Origin: Chloroflexota bacterium
Lineage (GTDB): Bacteria > Chloroflexota > UBA6077 > FW602-bin22 > CADDYW01
Direction: 5' to 3'
Length of the DNA: 64,000 nucleotides
Assembly: GCA_902810745.1 (NCBI GenBank)
Contig: CADDYW010000002.1
Coordinates: forward strand, 62,001 to 126,000
The number at the start of each line of letters is the position of its first letter. Within the stretch, counting starts at the first letter, position 1. Below are positions 10,441 through 17,920 of this stretch, one piece after another. The position numbers and the translations under genes are program-made. The notes under the pieces are model-generated. The model was not told the origin of the DNA. It made no database searches and saw only the letters and a list, made by a program, of their open reading frames with translations.

Positions 10441-10676
10441 CCCCTGCGTCGTCTCTTCCCTTCGGTCTTGCCCTGGTGTCTTTGCAAGGAAGCTGTGTCA
10501 GAACGGCCTGGAGGAAGAAGGCCCACGGGGCATTCTCCAAAGAGCCAGACCCTGACCGCTCCACCGCTTCTGCACCAGGGCAATGCCGCTTCTCCTCATC
10601 GGTCAAAAGAACCAGCTCCCCGAGACCGTCTGACCCAGACCATCCTGATACGCGTGGTGCACGCGTGGACTACGTA

Positions 10677-11066
10677 TCACTCCGTCTGGGGGCGGTTTAG
10701 CTCGTGGATGTCGACCGGGCGAAAGCTGAGATCCAGCGCAAGCCAGAGCGTCCGCGACAGGGGAAAGAAAAGGAGCGGTAGGATGACCGCCCCGATCATC
10801 CCCCCGACTGTCATCGCGAGAACGGGCGGATTCGGATAGGTGAGGACCCACGTTACCACGATGCCGATGATCGGAATCGACTCGCTCACCACGAGATTGA
10901 TCGCCATGGCACCAAGGAAGTAGCCCTCCTCGCCACGGTCGCGTCGTAAGCCGCAGCCGGGACAGCTCGGAGCAGTATCGAACCATGAAACAAAGAGCGA
11001 TCCACGGCCACAGTTCGGGCAGCGCAAGCGCAGTGCGCGAAGGAACATAGTGAGACTGCGTTTCAC
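10677..11066 (-). CDS. DUF983 family zinc-ribbon membrane protein
   Basis: A 129-residue protein with an N-terminal zinc ribbon (CPNCGRGSLF ... SCPGCGLRRD) followed by two hydrophobic helices (about 50-75 and 80-105). This is the DUF983 layout, including the GEEGYFLGAM motif after the second CxxC. GTG at 11066 has GAGG eight bases upstream; an internal ATG six codons later is an alternative. Some proteobacterial DUF983 genes sit in cytochrome oxidase clusters, but no such genes are nearby. The function is unknown. Confidence 0.85.
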   Translation of the reverse strand: MKRSLTMFLRALRLRCPNCGRGSLFVSWFDTAPSCPGCGLRRDRGEEGYFLGAMAINLVVSESIPIIGIVVTWVLTYPNPPVLAMTVGGMIGAVILPLLFFPLSRTLWLALDLSFRPVDIHELNRPQTE

Positions 11067-11310
11067 GTCGGATTCCTCGAGGCTCAGGTCACGCGCGGAG
11101 TCCCCCCGCGATTCCAGGATCGAAGGGCCGGCTCCACGAATAGAGTATAGGCCAAAGGTGAAATCCGGTCGAAAAGCGGCCGGCGCGTCAACGTAAAACG
11201 TCGCTTCCCCGTGACCGTGCGGTTATTTCTGCTGTTTCAGGGGTGGGCGGGTCCTGGCGCGTTCGGCTGGGCACGCCGGTCCACCGCGAGGATGCTCGCC
11301 GAGCCGCGGC

Positions 11311-11958
11311 TCAGGCCGAGTACCCGCTTTCCGAACCAACCGATCCCTTGACGGCCGGATCGGCCGGGCGCCAGTAGCCGGCTCGATCCTGTCGGATGAA
11401 GCCACCGGCGAGAAGCTCCCGGCGCAGCGCGGCAGTATCCGGGTAGATGTTCTTGAGAAGAAGCTCGAACATGGCTTCGGGATAGCGCACGCCGTCGGCA
11501 AACTGGGAGGCGACCACCTTGAGGACGACCCGTCGGCTGCGCTTATCCTCCGGGATCCTGGCGAGACGATTGCCGACGAAGAATGTCTGTCGAATCTTTC
11601 GCTCCCAGTCGACGTCGTCGGGGATTGGCTCAGGACGTGGCAAGGCAGACCTCGGCGGGGCCTCTTCAAGCCTGTCCGCTTCAGACGATGTGCCGGTGAT
11701 GGCAGCAACAATGTCGTGGAGCAGCTCCGTCTGCAGGTGGTAGTATTCGGTCATGCCCCGCTCGAATGTGCTGACGAGATTCAGCTCGATCAGCTGCGAC
11801 AGCCCGAACTGGACCACGTCTGGATCGAGGTCGAGGAGCATCGCAAGCTCGGAGACAGAATAATCGTCTTCGAAGAGAATCCCCAGGAGCCTGATGTTGT
11901 TCTCGGCAGCGACGGTGATCACGAAGCGAAAGAAGATTTCGAGTTCGCTATGATCCAT
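11311..11958 (-). CDS. DUF2087 domain transcriptional regulator (winged helix N-terminus)
   Basis: A 215-residue predicted regulator. Residues 1-75 form a helix-turn-helix region (NIRLLGILFEDDYSVSELAML, then DPDVVQFGLSQLIELNLV). Residues 130-205 are a DUF2087 domain: IPEDKRSRRVVLKVVASQF, YPEAMFELL, and the hallmark ALRRELLAGGFIRQ ending GYWRP. ATG at 11958 has AGGAGGGAGG directly upstream, so the longer open frame is not the gene. A perfect 14-bp inverted repeat lies 113 bp upstream and could be its operator. Ligand and targets are unknown. Confidence 0.82.
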   Translation of the reverse strand: MDHSELEIFFRFVITVAAENNIRLLGILFEDDYSVSELAMLLDLDPDVVQFGLSQLIELNLVSTFERGMTEYYHLQTELLHDIVAAITGTSSEADRLEEAPPRSALPRPEPIPDDVDWERKIRQTFFVGNRLARIPEDKRSRRVVLKVVASQFADGVRYPEAMFELLLKNIYPDTAALRRELLAGGFIRQDRAGYWRPADPAVKGSVGSESGYSA

Positions 11959-12352
11959 CCTCCCTCCTCGGCGCGCACGAGCTCCAAAGCGAGCGTAGCA
12001 ATCGGCCAACGTGGATGCAAGGGGAATTGGAACCGATGGGACCTTTGGGGGAGGCCATGGGATCCTGGCTTAACGTCGCAGAAGGTATCTTCTGCGACGT
12101 TATCTGCGGGAGCTGCGCGAGTACCATACTTCGATCAGACGGCACCGATCGTGTCCGTGGCTTGTCGCGTTCGAGTCCGGCTCGCGGGTCACGACCCGCG
12201 AATCTCCCCGACCCCCGCTCTCTCTCCCGTGCCTGCAGGAGCCGCGTGCAGTCGAGCACCCGACCGCGGGACGCCTCCGGCGGCGACGAGGACTCGTGCG
12301 CCAATGCTTCCGCATCACGGACCTCGACGGTTTCGCCGTCGAGATATCGCAC
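11948..12352 (-). CDS. Possible small gene or gene remnant upstream of the DUF2087 regulator
   Basis: An open frame with a convincing start: CTGGAGG, five bases, then GTG at 12352. It encodes an acidic opening MRYLDGETVEVRDAEALAHE that looks like real protein. After about 60 codons the translation becomes Arg/Ser-rich and unlike a folded protein, and the perfect palindrome at 12071-12102 falls inside it. It overlaps the start of the next gene by 11 bp. It may be a genuine short gene broken by a frameshift, a leader ORF, or chance. No family was recognised. Confidence 0.25.
   Translation of the reverse strand: MRYLDGETVEVRDAEALAHESSSPPEASRGRVLDCTRLLQARERERGSGRFAGRDPRAGLERDKPRTRSVPSDRSMVLAQLPQITSQKIPSATLSQDPMASPKGPIGSNSPCIHVGRLLRSLWSSCAPRREDGS
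12071..12102. repeat. Perfect 14-bp inverted repeat (candidate operator or hairpin)
   Basis: The arms TAACGTCGCAGAAG and CTTCTGCGACGTTA are exact reverse complements separated by GTAT. There is no U-run on either side, so it is not a standard terminator. It lies between the DUF2087 regulator (minus strand, start 11958) and tRNA-Arg. Confidence 0.8.
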
Positions 12353-12437
12353 CGACACCTCCAGCAGTGTACCGCGCTATTTTTCGACTATCTGCATTCT
12401 GCGGTGCTGCCCAGTCGGATGCGCCCCGATCGCGTCC

Positions 12438-12466
12438 TTGCGCTGGCTGCCGTGCTCTGGTATACT
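12438..12466 (+). promoter_or_regulatory. Promoter of tRNA-Arg
   Basis: TTGCGC (12438-12443), 17 bp, TATACT (12461-12466). The tRNA begins 10 bp after the -10 element. Confidence 0.75.
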
Positions 12467-12475
12467 TACGTCGAT

Positions 12476-12552
12476 GCGCCCGTAGTTCAGTTGGATAGAA
12501 CGTCAGGTTGCGGACCTGAAGGTCAGGGGTTCGAGTCCCTTCGGGCGTACCA
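12476..12552 (+). tRNA. tRNA-Arg (anticodon GCG)
   Basis: The acceptor GCGCCCG pairs with CGGGCGT with a terminal G-U, then discriminator A and an encoded CCA (12550-12552). The anticodon arm is CAGG-TTGCGGA-CCTG, giving anticodon GCG. The T arm is AGGGG-TTCGAGT-CCCTT. Confidence 0.94.
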
Positions 12553-12560
12553 GCTTCAGA

Positions 12561-12599
12561 CATAAAAAGGCGACGGATCGGGTCCGTCGCCTTTTTATG
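12561..12599. terminator. Rho-independent terminator after tRNA-Arg, bidirectional
   Basis: Perfect 17-bp arms (12561-12577 and 12583-12599) with core GGCGACGGA/TCCGTCGCC and a TCGGG loop. A5 and T5 runs flank the GC core, so it works in either direction. It ends the tRNA-Arg transcript. Confidence 0.92.
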
Positions 12600-12868
12600 T
12601 CTACTCGAATTGACTCGCCCACGCGGCCGCCGGGGCGGCTGGAACCCCGGCGGCCATATTGAGAAAAGGGGGGATGTGTGTCCAAACGCGCCGCGTGCCG
12701 CCTGATCCTGCTTGATCCTCGCGCACCGGTGCGACACGGTTATCATGCCAAATTGCCCCTTAACGAGGAATGAACTGTCAAGCGGATTTTCTGAACAAAC
12801 CATGAACGTCGTGCTGCTGGCACGGCACGTGCCCGTGCTGGTGATGCCTCGTGGCAGGGGGACGACCT

Positions 12869-13186
12869 ATGGTGTCCGTCGGCGGTATCTTCCATCAGCG
12901 TGCCGACGCCAAGCAATGCGCCGATGCGCTCGCCCTCGCGGGCGTCGAGCCGGATTCGATTCGATCCGAGATTCTGCCGCGCTCGCTCGAGGATGTTCTC
13001 GGTCCGCTTGGGATTCCAGCCGAAGCGATACGCGAGTATGAGCGGCACGTCGTACCGGGCGATATTCTGCTCCTGGTGAACACCGACGCTTTGCCGTCCG
13101 ACACGATCGCGAACGAGATCGCCCGCAGTGGCGGGCTGGTGGTCCAGGTCGGCTACGCCCCCGCGGGCCACCCCGGAGAACGCTGA
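12869..13186 (+). CDS. General stress protein 17M-like domain protein
   Basis: A 105-residue single-domain protein opening MVSVGGIFHQRADAKQCADALALAGV, which resembles the YflT/GSP17M domain. That domain is a ferredoxin-like fold with an IFxxxxxAxxAixxLxxaG pattern, followed by GIPAEAIREYERHVVPGDILLLV. ATG at 12869 has AGGGGG six bases upstream. It faces the sigma-factor operon convergently. GSP17M proteins are induced by general stress in Bacillus; the molecular role is unknown. Its placement next to a SigB/F-type sigma factor fits, but co-regulation is inference. Confidence 0.65.
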   Translation: MVSVGGIFHQRADAKQCADALALAGVEPDSIRSEILPRSLEDVLGPLGIPAEAIREYERHVVPGDILLLVNTDALPSDTIANEIARSGGLVVQVGYAPAGHPGER

Positions 13187-13258
13187 CGGTCTTATGTCGA
13201 GACGCGTATCGTACGAGTACTCCGACGAGCGAGGAGCCTGCCGATCCGATACCGCCGA

Positions 13259-14044
13259 TCAGGCGCTCTCCTTCTCCAGCTCCTCGCGCAGGCGCTCCAG
13301 CGCAGCGCGACAGAGGCGGCTGACCTGCATCTGAGAGATACTCAGGCGCTCACCGATCTCAGCCTGCGAGAGATCTTCGTAGAAAAGCAGGTACAGGATA
13401 GCGCGCTGTCTTGGCGAGAGCCGATCGATCAGACGACCGAGGATCACCCGGTCTTCCGAGCGCTGCAGGTCGTCGTCCGTGAGGGGGATTGCGTCGCCGA
13501 GCTCGATTGTCGAGGTGTCGTCGGTATTCAAGCTGACGAGACGGTCAAGCGAGATCGGGTTCGCGAGCTCGCTGGCACGCGTATCGATGACTCGCCGCGG
13601 GTCCCAGCCCAGCTCCTGTGCGACTTCGGTGTCGGTGGGCGGACGGTGCAGCTTCTGGGTGAGCTTGTCGACCGCTCGCTCGAGACCGTGGCGCTGCTCC
13701 TGAATCTGCCGCGGGATGTGGATGATTGGCCCCTTGTCGCGGAGGTAGCGTTTCATCTCACCCGCGATGGTCGGGATCGCGTAGGAGGTGAACGCGACAT
13801 TTCGCCCGGGCTCGAACCGTTCAATTGCCTTCATCAGCCCGATGTAGCCGACCTGGATCAGATCGTCGAGGATCGGACTACGCCCCGCGAGCTGGCGCGC
13901 CAGCCGCGAGACAAGCCCGAGGTGCAGAACGATCAGCTCTTCACGGATCTCTGGTCGGCGGCTGGTGGCATATTCCTCGAGCAGGCGTTCGACTGTCTTG
14001 GCCTCGGTGGCCGGTCGTGGATTATCGTCGGGGGACGTGGACAT
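13259..14044 (-). CDS. RNA polymerase sigma factor, SigB/SigF/SigG family
   Basis: A 261-residue group 3 sigma factor. Region 2 includes DLIQVGYIGLMKAIERFEPG (core binding and -10 melting) and FTSYAIPTIAGEMKRYLRDK. Region 3 starts with the HIPRQIQEQ motif and PPTDTEVAQELGW. Region 4 is LSPRQRAILYLLFYEDLSQ with the HTH QAEIGERLSISQMQVSRL. This pattern is that of stress and sporulation sigma factors (SigB/F/G). No anti-sigma (RsbW/SpoIIAB) or anti-anti-sigma gene is adjacent. It is the last gene of an operon with two small membrane proteins, 9 bp apart. GAGG lies six bases before ATG. Confidence 0.92.
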   Translation of the reverse strand: MSTSPDDNPRPATEAKTVERLLEEYATSRRPEIREELIVLHLGLVSRLARQLAGRSPILDDLIQVGYIGLMKAIERFEPGRNVAFTSYAIPTIAGEMKRYLRDKGPIIHIPRQIQEQRHGLERAVDKLTQKLHRPPTDTEVAQELGWDPRRVIDTRASELANPISLDRLVSLNTDDTSTIELGDAIPLTDDDLQRSEDRVILGRLIDRLSPRQRAILYLLFYEDLSQAEIGERLSISQMQVSRLCRAALERLREELEKESA

Positions 14045-14053
14045 CCGGAGCCT

Positions 14054-14359
14054 CTAAACCGAAGGGATTGAGCCTCGCTGCTTGGCTTCTTCGAACTGGG
14101 CGGTCAGAGTCCGTTCAGCCTCGGAGCGGACCGTGGTAAAGGCTGCTCGCGCCCGCTCGAAGCGCGAGCGCGCGTCGAGCGCCAGCTCCCGAACGCGCTC
14201 GGGAGCATGTACGGCGAACTCCTCGGCGTTCCGCGCGAATCTTCGAACCGGTGCAAGCTCGGGCACGGTCCGAACCGCGATGGTTGCCGCGGCAACCAGA
14301 ACGACGCCGCCAGCAAGCACCAGGGGCCAGCGCACTCCAGATCGGTTTGCACGTGTCAT
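14054..14359 (-). CDS. YtxH-like small membrane protein
   Basis: A 101-residue protein with one N-terminal transmembrane helix (about 10-27, WPLVLAGGVVLVAAATIAV) and a long charged, probably coiled-coil tail rich in Arg, Glu and Ala. This is the YtxH arrangement (stress-induced in Bacillus). Its ATG overlaps the stop of the preceding gene (ATGA), and it ends 9 bp before the sigma factor gene, so all three are translationally linked. The homology is by layout rather than strong motif. Confidence 0.6.
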   Translation of the reverse strand: MTRANRSGVRWPLVLAGGVVLVAAATIAVRTVPELAPVRRFARNAEEFAVHAPERVRELALDARSRFERARAAFTTVRSEAERTLTAQFEEAKQRGSIPSV

Positions 14360-14661
14360 CGACGCCTATCTCCTTCGGTTCCGCTACGACCAAGCAGCAC
14401 CTGAACGAATCGCGTGACAGCAAACGTCAGCGCGACGAGACGGATCAGCGGACGAGCAACGGTGGTCGATACGAAATCAGTTGTCCCCTCAATCGTCGTC
14501 GTTGTCTTCTTCAAGGCCCCGAGCACTGGCAGAATCTCGGAACGGAGCAAGAGGACGAGGCGTACGAGAACGTAGGCAAGAATCACGAGGAGGATCATCA
14601 GCACGATGTCGAGAATAGCCAGGATGATGATGGCGATGTCGCGGATTGTCGCGAGCGTCAC
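14356..14661 (-). CDS. DUF948/YtxG-like membrane protein
   Basis: A 101-residue protein with an N-terminal hydrophobic helix (IAIIILAILDIVLMILLVIL) followed by an amphipathic segment and TTTTIEGTTDFVSTTVARPL. That arrangement recalls DUF948/YtxG proteins, where the tail carries repeated Thr/Val contacts and a conserved RP. GTG at 14661 has GGAGGG seven bases upstream. It is the first gene of the operon with the YtxH-like gene and the sigma factor. ytxG/ytxH are SigB/SigH targets in Bacillus, so the grouping suggests a stress regulon that includes its own sigma factor. Confidence 0.6.
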   Translation of the reverse strand: MTLATIRDIAIIILAILDIVLMILLVILAYVLVRLVLLLRSEILPVLGALKKTTTTIEGTTDFVSTTVARPLIRLVALTFAVTRFVQVLLGRSGTEGDRRR

Positions 14662-14720
14662 GAACTGGCCCTCCCGTGGAAAAGACTAGTTCAGGTGAGG
14701 GTCGTATCTCTCTGATTCTA

Positions 14721-15044
14721 TCACGGGCGGAAGATGCGAACAATGCCAAGCGCTGCAGCAGCCCCGATACTGACGCCGACGACCTGAACGTCTCCGACCA
14801 CGGGCGTCCCGGGCAAAAGCGCGGCGCCACTGATCTGACCGCCGGCCGCCCCGACCAGCGCCGCGGCGAGGATCCCTGGGAACTGGTCGGCACGCGGAGG
14901 GAAGATGACGCAGCCAATTCCCGCCCAGCCCGCGCCAATCAGCGCCACGACGATCCACGCTGGCGGTATCGCCGCGAGGATGCTTGACACCGTGTCCACC
15001 TGATACCCACCGAGTATCGCGCAAAACGCGCCGTTGCGCCGCAT
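14721..15044 (-). CDS. Small membrane protein, GlsB/YeaQ/YmgE-like
   Basis: A 107-residue (or 92-residue) very hydrophobic protein with three predicted helices: AWIVVALIGAGWAGIGCVIF, GILAAALVGAAGGQISGAAL and a C-terminal VVGVSIGAAAALGIVRI. The Gly-rich pattern resembles the transglycosylase-associated GlsB/YeaQ/YmgE family, which is stress-induced elsewhere. The start is uncertain: ATG at 15044 has a weak GGGA, while GTG at 14999 (VDTVSSILAAIPP) has GGTGGG six bases upstream and may be better. It is just upstream of the ytxG-ytxH-sigma operon and could be its first gene. Confidence 0.55.
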   Translation of the reverse strand: MRRNGAFCAILGGYQVDTVSSILAAIPPAWIVVALIGAGWAGIGCVIFPPRADQFPGILAAALVGAAGGQISGAALLPGTPVVGDVQVVGVSIGAAAALGIVRIFRP

Positions 15045-15149
15045 TCGATCCCGGCGATCGACGCGCTTGATCTTTCTCCGAGGCAGCGAGTAGACTGGCC
15101 GCTGCGTAGGATCTGGGAGAAGCGTGGTCTCCGCTGCAGATGTGGGATT

Positions 15150-15884
15150 ATGACAAACAAGGCCCGACAGATTGTCCGGTCGGATCGATGCCGACGGGAG
15201 GCATTTCTGCGATTGGTCGAGCGCGTCGCATCCTGCCGGCGATGTGCCGCGATGGAGGGACGGCGGCGCGTTCTCAGCGAAGCGAACGGGCCTCTCGACG
15301 CGCTCGTGCTGTTCGTCGCGGAGGCGCCCGGACGCCTCGGCGCGGATCGAACCGGGATCCCTCTTAGCCACGACCGCTCCGGACGGAACTTCGAGCGACT
15401 TCTCGTCTGCGCTGGCCTCCGGCGTGACCAGGTCTTCATCACGAACGCCGTGCTCTGCAACCCGCGTGGTCCCCGCGGCTGCAACCGACCTCCGTCATCA
15501 GTGGAGCTGAGCAACTGCGCGACGCACCTCCGCCTGCAGCTCGAGCTCGTCACCGCGCCTGTCGTGGCGACGCTGGGTTTGACCGCCTTGCGCGCGCTCG
15601 ACTCTCTCGACCCCCACGGCCTGACGCTCAGCGAGCACGTGGCCGAGCCGATTGTCTGGCACGGCCGCATCCTCTTTCCGCTCTATCACCCGAGCGCCCA
15701 GGCGATGCTCCACCGTCCACTCGCTGTCCAGGAGCAGGATTATCGCGCCCTTGGAGAGCTGGTGCGCTCGCTGGCAGCCGCGACCGCGGCGACGGCACGT
15801 TCTGCCCAGAGACGAACCTCCTCCGCGACGCCAGCCGCGGGCATCTCGACCAGCGAGAGCCACCGAATGGCCTCACTCTCGTGA
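15150..15884 (+). CDS. Uracil-DNA glycosylase, Fe-S family (family 4/5-like)
   Basis: Excises uracil from DNA at the start of base excision repair. 244 residues. Candidate [4Fe-4S] ligands are Cys29 and Cys32 (CRRC), Cys103 or Cys111, and Cys123. Motif 1 reads FVAEAPGRLGADRTG, the FERLL helix follows, FITNAVLCNPRG is motif 2, and the catalytic loop is LYHPSA (His180). The AEAPG motif fits the family 4/5 group but does not decide between them. ATG at 15150 was chosen as the first in frame. The last 48 or so codons overlap the convergent NUDIX gene (145 bp) and look less conserved, so the family domain probably ends near residue 205. Confidence 0.85.
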   Translation: MTNKARQIVRSDRCRREAFLRLVERVASCRRCAAMEGRRRVLSEANGPLDALVLFVAEAPGRLGADRTGIPLSHDRSGRNFERLLVCAGLRRDQVFITNAVLCNPRGPRGCNRPPSSVELSNCATHLRLQLELVTAPVVATLGLTALRALDSLDPHGLTLSEHVAEPIVWHGRILFPLYHPSAQAMLHRPLAVQEQDYRALGELVRSLAAATAATARSAQRRTSSATPAAGISTSESHRMASLS

Positions 15885-16255
15885 TTGCCGACGGCGCGTG
15901 TGCGGGCTGGATCGACCGGTCGAGCAAAATAGATCAGATCGATGTGCTGGTGACCGGGCTGAATATCCTCGAGCTGGATCCCAGCCGGCCGTACGAGCTG
16001 CCGTGGCCGGGCGACCGGTAGGCCGTGGTCGCCAATCAGCTCGACCCGGATGCCCGTCTCCTCCTCCACTTCGCGGCGAGCCGCGTCGTCGGGGAGCTCG
16101 TCGAGCTCGATGTGACCACCCGGGGGTAGCCACTTCTGGAGCTTCCGGTGCCAGAGCAGGAGGACACACTCATTCTGGACAACGAAGGTGGCGACGGTGA
16201 ACTCGCGGGTTGGCTGCTTCCCCGGGCGTCGGGAGGTAACGCTCATTGACGCCAT
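15740..16255 (-). CDS. NUDIX hydrolase
   Basis: A 171-residue Mg-dependent pyrophosphohydrolase of nucleoside-diphosphate-linked compounds. The NUDIX box G-x5-E-x7-REVEEETGI is exact (GHIELDE then LPDDAAR then REVEEETGI, about residues 47-69). It is preceded by LLLWHRKLQKWLPPGG, typical of NUDIX enzymes acting on nucleotides or as housecleaning enzymes. Two in-frame ATGs lie close together at the 5' end (16255 and 16246), neither with a strong ribosome site. It overlaps the uracil-DNA glycosylase gene tail to tail by 145 bp. The substrate is not predictable. Confidence 0.88.
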   Translation of the reverse strand: MASMSVTSRRPGKQPTREFTVATFVVQNECVLLLWHRKLQKWLPPGGHIELDELPDDAARREVEEETGIRVELIGDHGLPVARPRQLVRPAGIQLEDIQPGHQHIDLIYFARPVDPARTRAVGNHESEAIRWLSLVEMPAAGVAEEVRLWAERAVAAVAAASERTSSPRAR

Positions 16256-16259
16256 TGTA

Positions 16260-16793
16260 TCACACGGGAAACCACGCGGCTAACCCAACAAGGGCGAGCA
16301 GGTAGAGCCAATCGATCCAGAAACGACGCAGGTGATTGATCGCCAGGAGGAGGAACGCGACCGGCAGCGCGAAAAGCGCCAGCAGATTCCCGGACTCGAG
16401 ACGGTCCAGCGCGACATCCCAGAGGCTCCTGGCGTCGGCGTGGCTCGGGATGGCCTGCAGGGCAATCGAGGTGCCAAGCAGGGCGGCAAGAACGTTCTGC
16501 ACCGCGCGTAGTGGCAACCCTCGCGAAAGCTCCGCGGCCGCGAGACCGCTCGTAGCCGCCGCGGCGCGGAACAGCAGAAAGCTCAGCGCCGAGTTCAGCA
16601 GTAGAGGGCCGGCGACGATGATCAGATGCTGCCGCAGGTGCCGCGGGATCGCGTGCACGACGTAGCCTGACGGTCCAGCTGGTTCGAAAAAGACGACCTC
16701 CTGTACTCGCGCGCCGACCAATCGGCAGAGAAGATAGTGTCCCAGCTCGTGAATGACGACCCCGGGAAGTGCAAAGTACGATTGCAGTCTCAC
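16260..16793 (-). CDS. Site-2-protease-like (M50) membrane metalloprotease homologue
   Basis: A 177-residue integral membrane protein with HELGH in the first helix (ALPGVVIHELGHYLLCRLVG), the zinc-binding motif of M50 peptidases. Several hydrophobic helices follow and the C-terminus is membrane-embedded. A clear second NPDG-type motif is missing; the best candidate for the third ligand is uncertain. It may therefore be a divergent, short M50 relative. The frame is open to an ATG at 16919, but that would run through the nuo promoter; GTG at 16793 gives the most protein-like start. It ends 4 bp from the NUDIX gene, which starts upstream of its stop on the same strand. Confidence 0.6.
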   Translation of the reverse strand: MRLQSYFALPGVVIHELGHYLLCRLVGARVQEVVFFEPAGPSGYVVHAIPRHLRQHLIIVAGPLLLNSALSFLLFRAAAATSGLAAAELSRGLPLRAVQNVLAALLGTSIALQAIPSHADARSLWDVALDRLESGNLLALFALPVAFLLLAINHLRRFWIDWLYLLALVGLAAWFPV

Positions 16794-16887
16794 GATGATC
16801 CAGCCCGCCTCGCGACGAACGCACCCGGCCAACGGGATCCGCAGAGTGCCCGGTGCGTGGTGCCATTGTACCGTCGGCCGTTTCGCC

Positions 16888-16916
16888 TTTGCATTAAAGA
16901 AACGCGGTGCTATAAT
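16888..16916 (+). promoter_or_regulatory. Promoter of the nuo operon
   Basis: TTTGCA (16888-16893), 17-bp spacer, TATAAT (16911-16916). The predicted start near 16923 leaves a short leader to the nuoA ATG at 16954 with its AAGGAGG. Confidence 0.8.
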
Positions 16917-16953
16917 CATCTGCGGCGCGTTGCACGTTCCAAGGAGGCAGGAT

Positions 16954-17310
16954 ATGCTTGCCCTCTACGGACCGGTTGCCATCTTCACGATCATGGCGAT
17001 CGGATTCGCAGTTGCCCCGCTGATCATCTCGCGGGTCCTCCGTCCCAGCCATCCCAACCCGATCAAGCTCTCCACCTACGAGTGCGGTATGGAGACGATC
17101 GGTACGTCCTGGATTCAGTACTATGTTAGCTTCTACATCTACGCCCTGGTCTTCGTCGTCTTCGACGTCGAGACGGTCTTCCTTTATCCCTGGGCGGTAG
17201 CGTACGGGAAGCTCGGTCTCTTCGCGCTCGCCGAGATGATGGTGTTCATCGGGACGCTCGTGATCGGCTTGCTCTATGCGTTGAAGAAGCAAGCTCTGCG
17301 CTGGTGGTAG
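16954..17310 (+). CDS. nuoA: NADH-quinone oxidoreductase subunit A
   Basis: Membrane subunit of complex I (118 residues, three helices) near the quinone site. Conserved features are KLSTYECGMETIG (loop Cys and Glu) and FVVFDVETVFLYPWA between helices 2 and 3. ATG is preceded by a strong AAGGAGG at optimal spacing. First gene of an 11-gene operon nuoABCDHIJKLMN with 3-12 bp gaps or overlaps, apart from 107 bp before nuoD. Confidence 0.96.
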   Translation: MLALYGPVAIFTIMAIGFAVAPLIISRVLRPSHPNPIKLSTYECGMETIGTSWIQYYVSFYIYALVFVVFDVETVFLYPWAVAYGKLGLFALAEMMVFIGTLVIGLLYALKKQALRWW

Positions 17311-17316
17311 CATACC

Positions 17317-17916
17317 GTGGATATCATCCGTCTCGGGCACAAGGTCCCGGAGCATTCGATACCGGGCGATGGCTCCTTGGATGACGATGCCCTTCTACGC
17401 AGCGGACTCGTTGGCCTCTCGACGCTCGATCACGCACTGAACTGGGCGCGCAAGTCGGCCCTCTGGCCCCTGAGCTTCGGCCTGGCGTGCTGTGCAATCG
17501 AGATGATGGCAGTGGGCACGGCGCGTTACGATATCTCGCGCTTTGGTGCGGAGGTCTTTCGACCGTCACCGCGGCAGGCCGACCTCATGATCGTCGCGGG
17601 GACGGTTACCCGGAAGATGGCACCGGCGATCCGGCGAATCTATGACCAGATGCCCGACCCCAAGTACGTGATCGCGATGGGGGGATGCGCCTCCGCGGGC
17701 GGGCCATACGTCAACGCGTATAACGTCGTGCAGGGCGTCGATCGGATCATACCCGTCGACGTCTACGTGCCAGGCTGCCCACCGCGGCCGGATGCCCTTC
17801 TCGATGGGCTGCTCAAGCTCCAGAGAAAGATCGAGGCCCGCAAGGCGGCCAGCGCGCTCAACCCTGACGACAGCCCGCGACCGGGGGGAGTGCAGCCATC
17901 GGGTGCAGGATCGTAA
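17317..17916 (+). CDS. nuoB: NADH-quinone oxidoreductase subunit B
   Basis: Peripheral-arm subunit carrying the terminal [4Fe-4S] cluster N2 that reduces quinone. 199 residues with the four ligands Cys58 and Cys59 ([10 protein letters not shown]), Cys124 (GGCASAGG) and Cys154 ([14 protein letters not shown]). The GTG start at 17317 lies six bases after the nuoA stop. The C-terminal 25 residues are Pro/Ser/Gly-rich and variable in the family. It is intact. Confidence 0.97.
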   Translation: MDIIRLGHKVPEHSIPGDGSLDDDALLRSGLVGLSTLDHALNWARKSALWPLSFGLACCAIEMMAVGTARYDISRFGAEVFRPSPRQADLMIVAGTVTRKMAPAIRRIYDQMPDPKYVIAMGGCASAGGPYVNAYNVVQGVDRIIPVDVYVPGCPPRPDALLDGLLKLQRKIEARKAASALNPDDSPRPGGVQPSGAGS

Positions 17917-17920
17917 GGGC

